Assembly (NCBI GenBank): GCA_910578515.1
Contig: CAJTQR010000005.1
Coordinates: 186,001 to 250,000 of the forward strand
DNA from: an uncultured Duncaniella sp.
Lineage (GTDB): Bacteria; Bacteroidota; Bacteroidia; Bacteroidales; Muribaculaceae
Length of the DNA stretch: 64,000 nucleotides
Direction: 5' to 3'
Shown here: positions 8,615 to 18,243 of the stretch, in pieces
Layout of the letters: each line of letters begins with the position of its first letter
Position numbering within the stretch: the first letter of the stretch is position 1
Notes under the pieces: generated by a model
Databases searched by the model: none
The model's input: only the letters and a program-made list of their open reading frames with translations
What the model was told of the DNA's origin: nothing
Made by a program: the position numbers and the translations under genes

Positions 8615-9859
8615 ATGGCTAAAGTTAAACCTTTCAGAGGAGTTAGACCTCCAAGAGAACTCGTGACGGAAGTTGCGTCACGCCCATACGATGTGCTGAA
8701 TTCTGAGGAAGCCAGAATTGAGGCAGAAGGTAATCCACGTTCTTTGTATCATATCATCAAGCCTGAAATTGATTTTGAACGCGGCACTGATGAGCACGAC
8801 CCTAAAGTGTATGACAAAGCAGTGGAGAACTTCAATGCTTTTCAGAAGAATGGATGGCTCGTTCAGGATGAGGCTGACCATTACTACATCTATGCACAGA
8901 CCATGAATGGTCGCACACAGTATGGCATCGTGGTGGCTGCCAATGTGGCTGACTACATGGAGGGTCGTATAAAGAAGCACGAACTTACACGTCGTGATAA
9001 GGAAGAAGACCGCATGAAGCATGTGCGCATCAACAATGCTAATGTCGAGCCTGTTTTCTTTGCGTTTCCAGATAACGAGGTTCTTCAGGGTGTGATTGAT
9101 GAAGTAACCTCTAAAGAGGCGGAGTATGACTTCGTGGCTCCCGATGGGTTTGGTCATCATTTCTGGGTTATTGATGCTCCAGAAACTATAGCCAAGGTAA
9201 CAGAGGAATTTGCAAAGATTCCTTATCTTTACATAGCTGATGGTCATCACCGTTCGGCAGCGGCTGCTCTTGTGGGACATGAGAAAGCTCAAGGTAATCC
9301 TAATCATACCGGTGATGAGGAGTATAATTATTTCCTTGCTGTAGCTTTCCCTGCTTCGCATCTCAATATTATAGATTACAACCGTGTGGTAAAGGATTTG
9401 AATGGTAATACTCCAGAGGAATTTCTTGCCAAACTGGCTGAAAATTTTGTGGTTGAGGAAAAAGGTGTCGATGAGTATCGACCGGAGCGTCTTCATAACT
9501 TCTCCATGTATCTGAATGGGAAATGGTATTCTCTCAGTGCAAAGGAAGGTACATATAATGACAATGACCCTATCGGTGTGCTTGATGTCACTATCTCCAG
9601 CGATTTGATACTTCGTGATATTCTTGGTATCACTGACCTTCGAAGCGACAAGCGTATAGATTTTGTGGGCGGTATCCGTGGTCTCGGCGAGCTGAAGCGC
9701 CGTGTGGATTCGGGAGAGATGGCTGTTGCTTTGGCTCTGTTCCCTGTCTCTATGAAGCAACTTATGGATATAGCCGATACTGGTAATATTATGCCTCCGA
9801 AAACCACTTGGTTTGAACCTAAGCTTCGTTCAGGTCTGGTGATTCATAAGCTTGATTGA
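8615..9859 (+). CDS. DUF1015 family protein
   Basis: 414 residues beginning KVKPFRGVRPP, with SRPYDVL early, RRDKEEDRMKHV at about 125-136, and YIADGHHRSAAA at about 206-217. These are the hallmark motifs of DUF1015, a family related to ParB/SpoOJ-like nuclease-fold proteins and frequently linked to serine biosynthesis genes in Bacteroidales. Here it follows purA by 21 bp rather than serA/serC. No precise reaction is known. No signal peptide is seen, so it is cytosolic. The convergent-gene hairpin at 9928-9964 closes this unit. Confidence 0.88.
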   Translation: MAKVKPFRGVRPPRELVTEVASRPYDVLNSEEARIEAEGNPRSLYHIIKPEIDFERGTDEHDPKVYDKAVENFNAFQKNGWLVQDEADHYYIYAQTMNGRTQYGIVVAANVADYMEGRIKKHELTRRDKEEDRMKHVRINNANVEPVFFAFPDNEVLQGVIDEVTSKEAEYDFVAPDGFGHHFWVIDAPETIAKVTEEFAKIPYLYIADGHHRSAAAALVGHEKAQGNPNHTGDEEYNYFLAVAFPASHLNIIDYNRVVKDLNGNTPEEFLAKLAENFVVEEKGVDEYRPERLHNFSMYLNGKWYSLSAKEGTYNDNDPIGVLDVTISSDLILRDILGITDLRSDKRIDFVGGIRGLGELKRRVDSGEMAVALALFPVSMKQLMDIADTGNIMPPKTTWFEPKLRSGLVIHKLD

Positions 9860-9927
9860 AATCCATAATAAAGGTCCGTTTTAAATACCTTTGTTTGGAC
9901 GTAAATTGAAATAATGCAATAAAATGA

Positions 9928-9964
9928 CACTACCCGCTGATGCTTTCAAGCTCAGCGGGTAGTG
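9928..9964. terminator. Perfect 13-bp hairpin between convergent genes
   Basis: CACTACCCGCTGA (9928-9940) pairs perfectly with 9952-9964. The loop contains an additional GCTT/AAGC pairing. Read on the minus strand the hairpin is followed by the T-rich TCATTTTATT, so it can end the NlpC/P60 transcript. On the plus strand the T run is weak. It probably acts in both directions. Confidence 0.7.
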
Positions 9965-10007
9965 CGCGTTTATGCTATGTCTGATTTTTCTGTCTGGAGT
10001 CGGATTC

Positions 10008-10643
10008 TCAAGCATTGGTGCCAATTATGCGGCGCGCACCAATGAAATTTCTTGAATAGTAGCCGTTGTCAGGAAATTTCTGATAGGTAACCCCCTTTTT
10101 TGTTGAGGCATGAATAAATGTCATGGTCCCATCCTCCTTTACATCAACTACCATGGCTACGTGACCGACTCTTCCTTTTCCGCTTGACCTGCTTGAAAAG
10201 AACAACAAATCACCAGGTTGTATGTCAGTGTTTTCAATCTTTTCTCCCTGGGTATATTGGGCTTTTGATGAGCGGTTGAGTGTAAATCCGAATTGTTTAA
10301 ATACATAACCTACAAATCCAGAGCAATCAAATGCTTTCGGTCCTGCAGCGCCACGACGGTAGCGGGTGCCGAGGAATTTGGCTGCGTAATCAGCCATTTT
10401 ATCAACGAGACCGTTGCTTTCGTTTGATTCGTTGTTGGTGGCTTCATCCATTTCAGCAAATGGTGAATATTCACGTACCGATTGATAAGCATTTTCAACC
10501 AACTCGTTGGCAATGTCAAAAGTTGTCATTGTATGTGCTTCCGGAAGACGGTAGGGTATTCCCTTTTCTTCAGCCTTAATGCTGAGAGTAGCACAAGCAG
10601 TCAGTATTGAAAATATTATAGTTGGTTTTATGCTGAATTTCAT
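10008..10643 (-). CDS. NlpC/P60 peptidoglycan endopeptidase, secreted
   Basis: 211 residues with a signal peptide (about 1-24, ending SIKA). The C-terminal domain from about 85 is an NlpC/P60 cysteine peptidase: catalytic Cys in FDCSGF (about 106), His in GHVAMV (about 164) and a third polar residue in FIHAS (about 177). The family cuts peptide stems of peptidoglycan, usually between D-gamma-Glu and the diamino acid. The 60-residue region between signal and catalytic domain has no recognisable SH3 repeat, so this is a short form. It is transcribed alone from the promoter at 10753-10722. Confidence 0.9.
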   Translation of the reverse strand: MKFSIKPTIIFSILTACATLSIKAEEKGIPYRLPEAHTMTTFDIANELVENAYQSVREYSPFAEMDEATNNESNESNGLVDKMADYAAKFLGTRYRRGAAGPKAFDCSGFVGYVFKQFGFTLNRSSKAQYTQGEKIENTDIQPGDLLFFSSRSSGKGRVGHVAMVVDVKEDGTMTFIHASTKKGVTYQKFPDNGYYSRNFIGARRIIGTNA

Positions 10644-10721
10644 TGTTGATGAAATAAGGATTCTTAAATTATATTATAAATGAATTTTATTTTCTGAATG
10701 ATGTCTTTGGTATTGACGTTG

Positions 10722-10753
10722 CAAAATTACTCAAAAATAATCTTCCGTGCAAT
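10722..10753 (-). promoter_or_regulatory. Promoter of the NlpC/P60 gene
   Basis: On the minus strand, ATTG (10753-10750), 20 bp, then a perfect -7 box TAATTTTG (10729-10722). The predicted leader is about 74 bases. Confidence 0.6.
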
Positions 10754-11260
10754 TCCTAAAATATTAGTACTATGTTGATTGCGTTAAATTAAAGATTAAG
10801 AAGCATAATGAAACGAAAATTAGCAGAATATATGTAATTGTTAATAAAATAGGCTGTTTTAGCTGATTTTATCACAATATTTTACATAAATTAACTTAGA
10901 TAATGCCCAATTTAGATTGATTTGTGCAATAAATAATGTGAAAATGGAAATGCTGTAATTTTACAATAGTTAAAATTAGTAGTGGGCTGTCTATTGATAT
11001 GCATCAGTATATCAATATGGTATTGAATTTGGTGGAATTTTGATTTATACAATAATTTTAATAAATTAACATAAATGTAGCGTCTTTTAACCTCAGTGGT
11101 TCGTCTGATGTTACGAAAATGGCTGCTATCTGTTGTTAGCACGGATGATACATGTGATGGTTTAGCGACACATTGTGTTGCAATATAATGGGAATAGAGC
11201 TCTGTTAAATGTTTTTCACATATTAGGGAGAGTAATAGATAAAAAAGTGACATTGTGTTT

Positions 11261-11292
11261 ATTGATATTTTCGGAAATAATTGCGACCTTTG
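11261..11292 (+). promoter_or_regulatory. Promoter of pfp
   Basis: ATTG at 11261-11264, 20 bp spacer, GACCTTTG at 11285-11292, one mismatch from TANNTTTG. The leader to the chosen ATG is about 90 bases. Confidence 0.5.
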
Positions 11293-11387
11293 CACGTATA
11301 TTTATTAATTCCAATGGCGCCTGAATTTAATGTTTTATGAAATTAGAATCAGGCTATCTGTTGAAATCTAACTCCAATTCTAAGATA

Positions 11388-13043
11388 ATGAAGAAAAGTG
11401 CGTTGCAACAAGCCCGTGCGGCTTACCGTCCTCAACTTCCCATCGTGCTTACCGGTGGTGTGAAAGTGGTTGAGGGACAGCCTACACAATCAGTGGCTGA
11501 CCAAGAAGAGATTAAGAAATTGTTCCCCAACACCTATGGACTTCCTGAACTTCATTTTGAAAAAGAATCAAATGACGCAAAGATGGAGCCTATTAATGTA
11601 GGTGTGATTTTGTCAGGCGGTCAGGCTCCTGGTGGACACAATGTAATCAGTGGTCTTTTCGACGGTATCAAGAATATCAATAAGCAGAGCCGTCTCTATG
11701 GCTTCCTTATGGGTCCTGGCGGTCTTGTTGACCATCGCTATATGGAACTTACTTCCGATATTATTGATGAATATCGTAATACCGGTGGTTTCGATATCAT
11801 CGGTTCCGGTCGTACCAAACTTGAGACTAAGGAACAGTTTGACAAGGGGCTTGAGATTCTTCGTGAGCTCAATATCAAGGCTCTTGTAATTATCGGTGGT
11901 GACGATTCAAATACTAACGCTGCAATTCTTGCTGAGTATTACAAGGAAATAGGTGCTGGTGTTCAGGTTATTGGTGTTCCCAAAACCATCGACGGAGACC
12001 TTAAGAATGACGTTATTGAAACCTCATTTGGTTTTGATACTGCTACTAAGGTTTACTCAGAGGTTATCGGTAACATTCAGCGTGACTGTAACTCAGCTAA
12101 GAAGTATTGGCACTTTATCAAGCTTATGGGTCGCTCTGCTTCTCATATCGCTCTTGAATGTGCTCTCCAGTGTCAGCCTAATATCTGTATTATTTCAGAA
12201 GAGGTTGAGGCTAAGAATATGACTCTTGATGAGGTGGTTGACTACATTGCTGATGCGGTGGTAGCTCGCGCAGCCCAAGGCAACAATTATGGTGTGGTTC
12301 TTATCCCAGAAGGTCTGATTGAATTTATCCCTGCCGTTAAGGCTCTCATTTCAGAACTCAATGACCTTCTTGCTGCCAAAGCTGATGAATTTGGTGCCAT
12401 TGAGCCTGAAGCTCAGCGTGAATGGGTGATTGGTCAGCTCAGCGAAGAAAATGCCAAGACATATAAGTCGCTTCCTGCAGGTGTGGCTCGTCAGCTCACT
12501 CTTGACCGTGACCCCCACGGCAATGTTCAGGTTTCACTTATCGAAACTGAAAAACTGCTTTCTGAAATGGTTGGCAAGCGCCTTGAAGCTCTTGCTGCTG
12601 AGGGTAAATATAAAGGCAAATATGCTACCATGCATCATTTCTTCGGATATGAAGGACGTTGCGCTGACCCCTCTAACTTCGATGCAAACTACTGTTACGG
12701 TCTTGGTTATACTGCCGCTAATCTTATTGCTGCAGGTGTAACCGGTTACATGTCAAGCCTTCGTAACCTTACATTTGCTCCTGTTAACTGGATTGCCGGT
12801 GGTATACCTATCACAATGATGATGAATATGGAACGTCGTCACGGTGAGATGAAACCTGTTATACAAAAGGCTCTCGTGCAGCTCGATGGTGCTCCATTCC
12901 TTAAGTTTGCTAAGCAGCGTGACGAGTGGAAGTATAATACATGCTACACTTATCCTGGTCCTATCCAGTACTTCGGTCCGACTGAAGTATGCGACCAACC
13001 GTCATTGACTCTCGTTTACGAGCAGAAGAGAAGAAAATACTAA
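11388..13043 (+). CDS. pfp: Diphosphate-dependent phosphofructokinase
   Basis: 551 residues from the ATG at 11388. An in-frame ATG at 11337 adds 17 poorly conserved residues, whereas KKSALQQARAAYRPQLP is where Bacteroidales homologues begin. It phosphorylates fructose 6-phosphate using pyrophosphate, reversibly, in glycolysis and gluconeogenesis. GGQAPGGHNVISG starts the nucleotide/PPi-binding region. IGGDDSNTNAA carries the GGDD motif (GGDG in ATP enzymes) that marks PPi users, followed by VPKTIDGDLKND. The length matches the long plant-beta-like group. A strong terminator follows directly. Confidence 0.95.
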   Translation: MKKSALQQARAAYRPQLPIVLTGGVKVVEGQPTQSVADQEEIKKLFPNTYGLPELHFEKESNDAKMEPINVGVILSGGQAPGGHNVISGLFDGIKNINKQSRLYGFLMGPGGLVDHRYMELTSDIIDEYRNTGGFDIIGSGRTKLETKEQFDKGLEILRELNIKALVIIGGDDSNTNAAILAEYYKEIGAGVQVIGVPKTIDGDLKNDVIETSFGFDTATKVYSEVIGNIQRDCNSAKKYWHFIKLMGRSASHIALECALQCQPNICIISEEVEAKNMTLDEVVDYIADAVVARAAQGNNYGVVLIPEGLIEFIPAVKALISELNDLLAAKADEFGAIEPEAQREWVIGQLSEENAKTYKSLPAGVARQLTLDRDPHGNVQVSLIETEKLLSEMVGKRLEALAAEGKYKGKYATMHHFFGYEGRCADPSNFDANYCYGLGYTAANLIAAGVTGYMSSLRNLTFAPVNWIAGGIPITMMMNMERRHGEMKPVIQKALVQLDGAPFLKFAKQRDEWKYNTCYTYPGPIQYFGPTEVCDQPSLTLVYEQKRRKY

Positions 13044-13067
13044 TATATCCTTTTTTACAGCTTGCAT

Positions 13068-13107
13068 GTCCCCTGTATGGCAACGCCGCCATACAGGGGA
13101 CTTTTTT
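13068..13107 (+). terminator. Strong intrinsic terminator of pfp
   Basis: A perfect 14-bp stem, GTCCCCTGTATGGC at 13068-13081 with its complement at 13088-13101, a 6-base loop, then six T residues (13102-13107). Confidence 0.92.
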
Positions 13108-13138
13108 ATTGTATTCAAAAGTTTTTTATGAGTAATAT

Positions 13139-14602
13139 CTAACTCATAACATTTGATGGCACCGGTAACGTGATAGTGAATTTTAGGCCCCCATTTTTGT
13201 CATTCTCTGCAATGATTGTACCATCATGTAGGATTATGGCATTTTTTACAATTGAAAGTCCGAGTCCGGTACCTCCGAGAAGACGAGAACGACCTTTGTC
13301 GATTCGGTAGAACCGTTCAAATATGTGTGGTAAATGTTCCGCGGGTATTCCGCAACCATTGTCAGTGACTATAACGGTTATTCTGTTGGGAGGGGATGGG
13401 ATTTGCCGTAAAGAGATTGTGCTGCCTCCACTATATGCTATAGCATTTGAGATTAGATTGCGGAACACGGAATCCAATAACGAACGGTTCCCAAAAATTA
13501 TTATTGAATCGGTGATTTCATTCTTTATCGTAATACCTTTGTCGGCAGCTATTGGCTCACATTCATCTACAACTTCAGACACTATACTGCTTAGGTCAAC
13601 ATATGTTTTTGTGATTGATTTCGGAGCATCGTCCATTCTGGTAATCAAAGCCACATCATTTAGCAATTGTTTAAGTCGTTCGGTATTTTCAAGACAACGG
13701 TTTAGAAACGCTTCTTTCTTTTCATCCGATAAATTTTTATGGGTCAACAATGTTTCCAAACATACCTGAATGGATGCCACTGGAGTTTTAAGTTCATGAT
13801 TGATATTGTTGGTTAATTGTTTTTTTATGCGTTCCTTCTCCTTCTGTTCATGAAGTGCCGTTATATGTTCCTTATCGCGGTCGGAAACTGCTTTTTGGAG
13901 ATTGGCATACAGACGGACTATATGATTTGAGATGGAACCGAGTTCATCTTTTGGGAATGGTGCGGTATCATAAATCCGCTCCCCTCGCTCAGCCTTTTCG
14001 GCAAATCTGTTAAGGCGCATGATATGCAATCCGATGCGTCGGGTAGCGAAAAATCCAATAATACACATTGCTATAGTGACACCACCCATAGCCCATAAGA
14101 ATCCAAAGTCAGCTTTGAGTAGTTCGCTTAGTGATACGGAGTAGGGGACTGCAGTTCTAACTACATACCTATTGTCGCCGGCAGTGGCGGAGTAGAAATA
14201 TGTATTTCCAGTGCTTTCGCTGTGACGCCGTACCGTGTATGCAGAACCTTCTTTCAATGCTTTGGCAATTTCTATGCGCGACAGATGGTTAGGCTCCGGA
14301 AATGAGTCAAGGCTATTGTCATAAACTACGCGCCCTATACTGTCAATGATGCTGACCCTCAACTCTGAAAATTTATGAGGTTGTGAGATTGAGACTTTGA
14401 CCACATCGTTCCCTGCAGAGATATCATCCAAGATATGCTCATTAATCAGTTGAAGCTGTGAGTTCAACTCTTCAATCTTGAATTCCTTTTCCCTATGATA
14501 TTGAAATCCAAGAAAGCATCCAACTAAAAGTAGTGAGTAGCCAAGAAGCCATACAAATAGCCGTTGGGGATAGGTGAGTCTATTCAATAAAACCATAGCC
14601 AT
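13139..14602 (-). CDS. Membrane sensor histidine kinase (PhoR-like)
   Basis: 487 residues. Two membrane segments (about 14-32 and 165-187) enclose a periplasmic sensing domain of about 130 residues. A HAMP-like stretch follows, then the dimerisation helix with the phospho-accepting histidine in NHELKTPVASIQ (about 268), and an ATPase domain with NLISNA (N box), DNGCGIP (G1) and GGTGLGLSIV (G2). The start overlaps the end of the response-regulator gene by 23 bp, so the two are translationally coupled. The signal is unknown. The arrangement resembles PhoR/PhoB or RprX/RprY pairs of Bacteroidales. Confidence 0.93.
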   Translation of the reverse strand: MAMVLLNRLTYPQRLFVWLLGYSLLLVGCFLGFQYHREKEFKIEELNSQLQLINEHILDDISAGNDVVKVSISQPHKFSELRVSIIDSIGRVVYDNSLDSFPEPNHLSRIEIAKALKEGSAYTVRRHSESTGNTYFYSATAGDNRYVVRTAVPYSVSLSELLKADFGFLWAMGGVTIAMCIIGFFATRRIGLHIMRLNRFAEKAERGERIYDTAPFPKDELGSISNHIVRLYANLQKAVSDRDKEHITALHEQKEKERIKKQLTNNINHELKTPVASIQVCLETLLTHKNLSDEKKEAFLNRCLENTERLKQLLNDVALITRMDDAPKSITKTYVDLSSIVSEVVDECEPIAADKGITIKNEITDSIIIFGNRSLLDSVFRNLISNAIAYSGGSTISLRQIPSPPNRITVIVTDNGCGIPAEHLPHIFERFYRIDKGRSRLLGGTGLGLSIVKNAIILHDGTIIAENDKNGGLKFTITLPVPSNVMS

Positions 14603-15275
14603 AACCAGAACGAGTGACTATATTCTTTCCATATTTACCAATTTTCTGTCGTATACGGGTGATGTTGACATCAACAACTCTGTCGAGCACCACCACTTCA
14701 TCGGTCCAGATATCTTTCAACAGTTCTTCTCTCGAAAATATTTGTCCGGGATGAGAGAGTAGTTTCAGAAGAATTTCAAACTCTTTGCGTGGTAGTTTTA
14801 CTTCCTCTCCGTCAACCATACACATTTTCTTATCGGGGATTACAGTAAGTCCCTGATATGTCACTTTGTCGGGATATGTTTCTTCCGCATCTTTCTGAGT
14901 GGATACTCTGCGTAGTACTGACCGGATTCTTGCTGATACATTTCTCAAGGAATAGGGTTTTACAATATAGTCATCCGCACCTAAGTCGAGTCCAGAAATC
15001 ATATCGTCCTCTGTATCTTTGGCTGTGCAGAATATGATTGGTACGCGAGCCGTGAGTGGATTTGATTTTATTATCCGTGCAAGCTGCGTCCCGGAGATTT
15101 CTCCCATCATTATATCGAGCAGGAAAAGGTCATATTTGGTCAAATCCATGCTCAGAGCTGCCTCCGCATTTTCAGCGGTATCCACTATGTAGCCTTCTGC
15201 TTCCAGATTAAAGCATAGTGCTTCACGTAGAGTCTCTTCGTCATCTACCACTAAGATTCTTGTCATCTTTTCCAT
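14580..15275 (-). CDS. OmpR/PhoB-family response regulator
   Basis: 231 residues from the ATG at 15275 (a second ATG three codons on is also possible). The receiver domain has the acidic pair in VVDDEE, the phospho-acceptor aspartate in FLLDIMMG (about 54) and the conserved lysine in YIVKPYS. The C-terminal winged helix (about 130-230) ends in VVDVNITRIRQKIG and a YGYGFIE tail, typical of OmpR/PhoB DNA-binding domains. It is the cognate partner of the overlapping kinase. It lies just downstream of the PUL but behind that locus's terminator, so it is a separate unit. Confidence 0.94.
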   Translation of the reverse strand: MEKMTRILVVDDEETLREALCFNLEAEGYIVDTAENAEAALSMDLTKYDLFLLDIMMGEISGTQLARIIKSNPLTARVPIIFCTAKDTEDDMISGLDLGADDYIVKPYSLRNVSARIRSVLRRVSTQKDAEETYPDKVTYQGLTVIPDKKMCMVDGEEVKLPRKEFEILLKLLSHPGQIFSREELLKDIWTDEVVVLDRVVDVNITRIRQKIGKYGKNIVTRSGYGYGFIE

Positions 15276-15301
15276 TATTTCTATTCGGTTTCTTACGTGT
15301 G

Positions 15302-15309
15302 CAAATGTA
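15302..15309 (-). promoter_or_regulatory. -7 box of the two-component operon
   Basis: TACATTTG on the minus strand (15309-15302) fits TANNTTTG. No clear -33 TTTG is found at the right distance. The predicted leader is about 20 bases. Confidence 0.45.
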
Positions 15310-15340
15310 CGCAATTACTTATTATACTGCCGCAGGATTG

Positions 15341-15386
15341 ATAAAAAATAAGAAGGCGTTTAACAGTAATTATCAAACGCCTTCTT
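15341..15386 (-). terminator. Terminator of the SusC-to-GH63 operon
   Basis: A perfect 12-bp stem (15386-15375 with 15361-15350), 13-base loop, followed on the minus strand by a T-rich tract (TTTTTTAT, ending near 15341). It sits 20 bp after the last gene of the locus. Confidence 0.85.
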
Positions 15387-15405
15387 TAATATCTTTCCTT
15401 ATGAA

Positions 15406-18201
15406 TCAGAGAGAAAGGGGATTGATGGTGAGTTCGCCACCGGAGGAGATTGGTAAGGTTATTTCCAATAATCCCGGATGTCTCATGGTGAATGGTTGCG
15501 GCTTCCCTCGGAATCGGACTTCATATTTATGCTCCGGGTTCATGCAAACAAGCATGGACCGCTGATGATTGGCGGACATATTGTCAAATACGATATCGGC
15601 TTGATATGACGTGTGATTGTCGTTGAATTTGCTGCTTTTAAGCCATATTTCAAAACCTGTAGATACTCGACCTACACGGTAATATGCTGCAAACCAACCG
15701 AGCAATGGTGAAGATAAGCCAGAAAACTGATGCCAACCAGCACCTCGACCCGAGGAGATGATGAAATGCTCGAAGGTGAAATAGCTCCTGTTGCATTCGC
15801 GTTCCCAAGTTTCGAGAGCCGTTGATGCAATGCGCCAAGCTTTCTCCGGTTCGCCTAAATCAAGCATGGTTTTCCAAATCATCCATTGATGTGGCATCCA
15901 TACGGCACCATTCCAGTAGCCATCGGATTTATAATATTTTGTATTTTGCGCTACAGTGGAAATTCCGAGGTCAGTCCATAGTTCCGATGGACTGAATATA
16001 TGTCCTACTAACCGATTGGCGCGGTCTGGTGGGACTGTCCCAGCTACAAGCGGACTGATTCCGTCAATGCCGCAATTAAAATTGGAACCATCTGAATAAC
16101 GAAATATGCCATATGGGTGTCCTAAACTATCGTGCCTCATGTATCCGTAATACCCGCTCTCTTCATCCCACGCATATTTGTCAAGAGCATTGGAAAAAGT
16201 ACGGATGTCAGTTTCATACTGTCTCGCATCCTTTTTCGCTCCGAGATGTAAAGCCATCTGTCGGAGTATACGTGCGGCTCGGATAGTATATGCTGTATTC
16301 ACTACTGGAGTTATTGTTTTTTTATCAGGAAGCGCCTTTTGTGGCGGATAGTCATCCCATCCCCCTGAATTATAGAAGTAATCCCAGGTTCGCAGCAGTT
16401 TAGACTCTTTCATCAATGTAGAGGAGGAGCTGTCGTGTCCGGCAATAAAATCATAATACTGCTTTAGGCGAGGGTATAGGAAGTTCAGGGCATCCTCCGA
16501 TTGGGTCATGTTCCATAGTTCCTGCCATGCAAAAATTTGGATTGGTAATGGTGTACCATGATGGATAAATGCAGATTCGCAACCGGGAGATGTCGTATAG
16601 GCACGTATACATTCGAAAGCCTTCACTATGTCGACATCTGCGAGTCCAAGAGCTATGAATCCAGAGTCCCAAGTGTAAAGGCTGTTCCAATTCTTTCCAG
16701 GAGTGAAATGACGTATGTATTCACCTTGTGTGCGTACAGGAAAGACCGTATTTGAAAGGAGAGCCGCCTGCAGGAGCCGTATACCATGCGCATATTTTTC
16801 AGAGCCTTCAAGATATGGGTACTCAAGACTATCTTTTTGGGGAATCAAGTCTACAAAATCTTCCTCTGACACGTGGAATTTTTGGATAGCTCTCTCTACA
16901 GTCTCTTTATTCTCCCCCGTAGAAAGCAACGCATATATACGTTGTGACGACTCGGGTTTGAGTACTACTGGACGAAGAAAACCATCAGTATAGTGCCATT
17001 TATGGTTTCCGTGTAGACGTGAACTTACATGGTCATGAGTCTTTTTGCGGAAAAACGATTCAAGATTATCATCAAGAATTTCTCGTATTTCTGAATCAGT
17101 GTAGTTCCATGCCACACCATAGAAATTGTCACACATCGGAAATTTCAGAATGAAATCCTGGTTTGTGCCGCTTTTATGTATGATTGGAGTAAAAGATATA
17201 TTGCGTGGCTCAAATATCACTTTTTTTAATGATGCGGTATCCTCAGAAAGGAAAAAGCCATCCAATACTGTGGATGATGTGCCGAGCGACGTCATAGTTA
17301 GTGTGGATTTACCAGCGGGAGCCTCGAATGGAACATAATCCATTGTGAATTCTCCTGTTCCGCGTAGCCGTAATGTGTCGGATGATATACCTGACAGGGC
17401 GAACGATGCTTCCACATCTACAGGTGTCTTGTGACGTATGGCTATGACCCCTCTTTGGGATGATGGCAGATTGATAGCGTATACTAATTTATGCCCTTTA
17501 TCTCGACCTATGCCGCCGCCGAGACAATAGCCGCTGACTGATTGGTCGGCGTGTACTTCATTACGGAGATTTCCATCCCATGAAAGTCGATATTGCGGTG
17601 TGTGTATTACGGGTTCGTTAAGCACATAATCATTGAAGCTGTGCCATTCATTAGGTGCAATACCCTTGACTTCCACGGATGGAAGTCCTTTCTCATAATC
17701 AATGTACGACATCAGGTTTAGCACAATATTCTGGGGCGCTGATGTATGGTTGACACACTCAATCTCAACAATGGTCATCGTGCTGTCAATGAGATGGTAT
17801 GTGACATCGGTATACACCATATCTTTCCATTCCAACTCATAGCGGTATGTGATTCGGTCCATTGCCGGATTGATTTCCCATGGGTAATAGCCCGATTCAA
17901 AAAGCACATGTGGTATCAGCTGGCTGTTTCGGTAATACCCGGGCATAACAGAGAAATCAAAACGTAGCGGGGTTTTTAGGTCCGGAATGTGAGATATACC
18001 GGCATATCGCTTTGAGTATGGACCCCATTTATGAAGAGTGGTAATGTCGTGACTTGGAACGAGACAACTTTTCGGAATGGAAGCCTGCACCATTGATGAA
18101 GCAAGATGGCATATAATAATCAAGGTGAATACCTTGAATTTGCTGATGCATGATTTAAGATATTCACCTTTTGTTATGCCTTCAAAAATATTAAAGAGCA
18201 T
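15406..18201 (-). CDS. GH63-like (alpha/alpha)6-barrel glycosidase, secreted
   Basis: 931 residues. A hydrophobic stretch (about 23-40, ending VQASIP) behind a long basic start serves as the signal peptide. The N-terminal half is beta-rich. The C-terminal half (about 480-830) has LYTWDSGFIALGL (near 512) and DGYWNGAVWMPHQW (near 767), the W-D-S and GYWxGxVW motifs of the GH63/GH37 (alpha/alpha)6 clan that includes alpha-glucosidases and related exo-enzymes. A small beta domain ends the protein. The substrate is not predictable. It is the last gene of the SusC operon, 42 bp after the GH105 gene. Confidence 0.75.
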   Translation of the reverse strand: MLFNIFEGITKGEYLKSCISKFKVFTLIIICHLASSMVQASIPKSCLVPSHDITTLHKWGPYSKRYAGISHIPDLKTPLRFDFSVMPGYYRNSQLIPHVLFESGYYPWEINPAMDRITYRYELEWKDMVYTDVTYHLIDSTMTIVEIECVNHTSAPQNIVLNLMSYIDYEKGLPSVEVKGIAPNEWHSFNDYVLNEPVIHTPQYRLSWDGNLRNEVHADQSVSGYCLGGGIGRDKGHKLVYAINLPSSQRGVIAIRHKTPVDVEASFALSGISSDTLRLRGTGEFTMDYVPFEAPAGKSTLTMTSLGTSSTVLDGFFLSEDTASLKKVIFEPRNISFTPIIHKSGTNQDFILKFPMCDNFYGVAWNYTDSEIREILDDNLESFFRKKTHDHVSSRLHGNHKWHYTDGFLRPVVLKPESSQRIYALLSTGENKETVERAIQKFHVSEEDFVDLIPQKDSLEYPYLEGSEKYAHGIRLLQAALLSNTVFPVRTQGEYIRHFTPGKNWNSLYTWDSGFIALGLADVDIVKAFECIRAYTTSPGCESAFIHHGTPLPIQIFAWQELWNMTQSEDALNFLYPRLKQYYDFIAGHDSSSSTLMKESKLLRTWDYFYNSGGWDDYPPQKALPDKKTITPVVNTAYTIRAARILRQMALHLGAKKDARQYETDIRTFSNALDKYAWDEESGYYGYMRHDSLGHPYGIFRYSDGSNFNCGIDGISPLVAGTVPPDRANRLVGHIFSPSELWTDLGISTVAQNTKYYKSDGYWNGAVWMPHQWMIWKTMLDLGEPEKAWRIASTALETWERECNRSYFTFEHFIISSGRGAGWHQFSGLSSPLLGWFAAYYRVGRVSTGFEIWLKSSKFNDNHTSYQADIVFDNMSANHQRSMLVCMNPEHKYEVRFRGKPQPFTMRHPGLLEITLPISSGGELTINPLSL

Positions 18202-18243
18202 TTTCTGAATCCAATTTACAAAATGAGTTTCAACTTCTGAATG

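Larger units (their letters stand above)
10644..11387. other. Divergent intergenic region between the NlpC/P60 gene and pfp
   Basis: 744 bp, very AT-rich, holding the promoters of both flanking genes at its two ends. A short 9-bp inverted repeat (10992-11000 with 11009-11017) lies inside. A 127-codon open frame on the minus strand at 10912-11295 has low-complexity composition and no recognisable motif, so it is not accepted as a gene. I see no structured RNA here. Confidence 0.5.

Noticed and set aside
8678..9760. 360-codon open frame on the minus strand
   Set aside because: It lies fully opposite the DUF1015 gene, has no motifs, and arises from codon bias of the real gene.
10912..11295. 127-codon minus-strand frame in the NlpC-pfp gap
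   Set aside because: Its composition follows AT-rich intergenic DNA, it has no motif or promoter, and it covers the pfp promoter.
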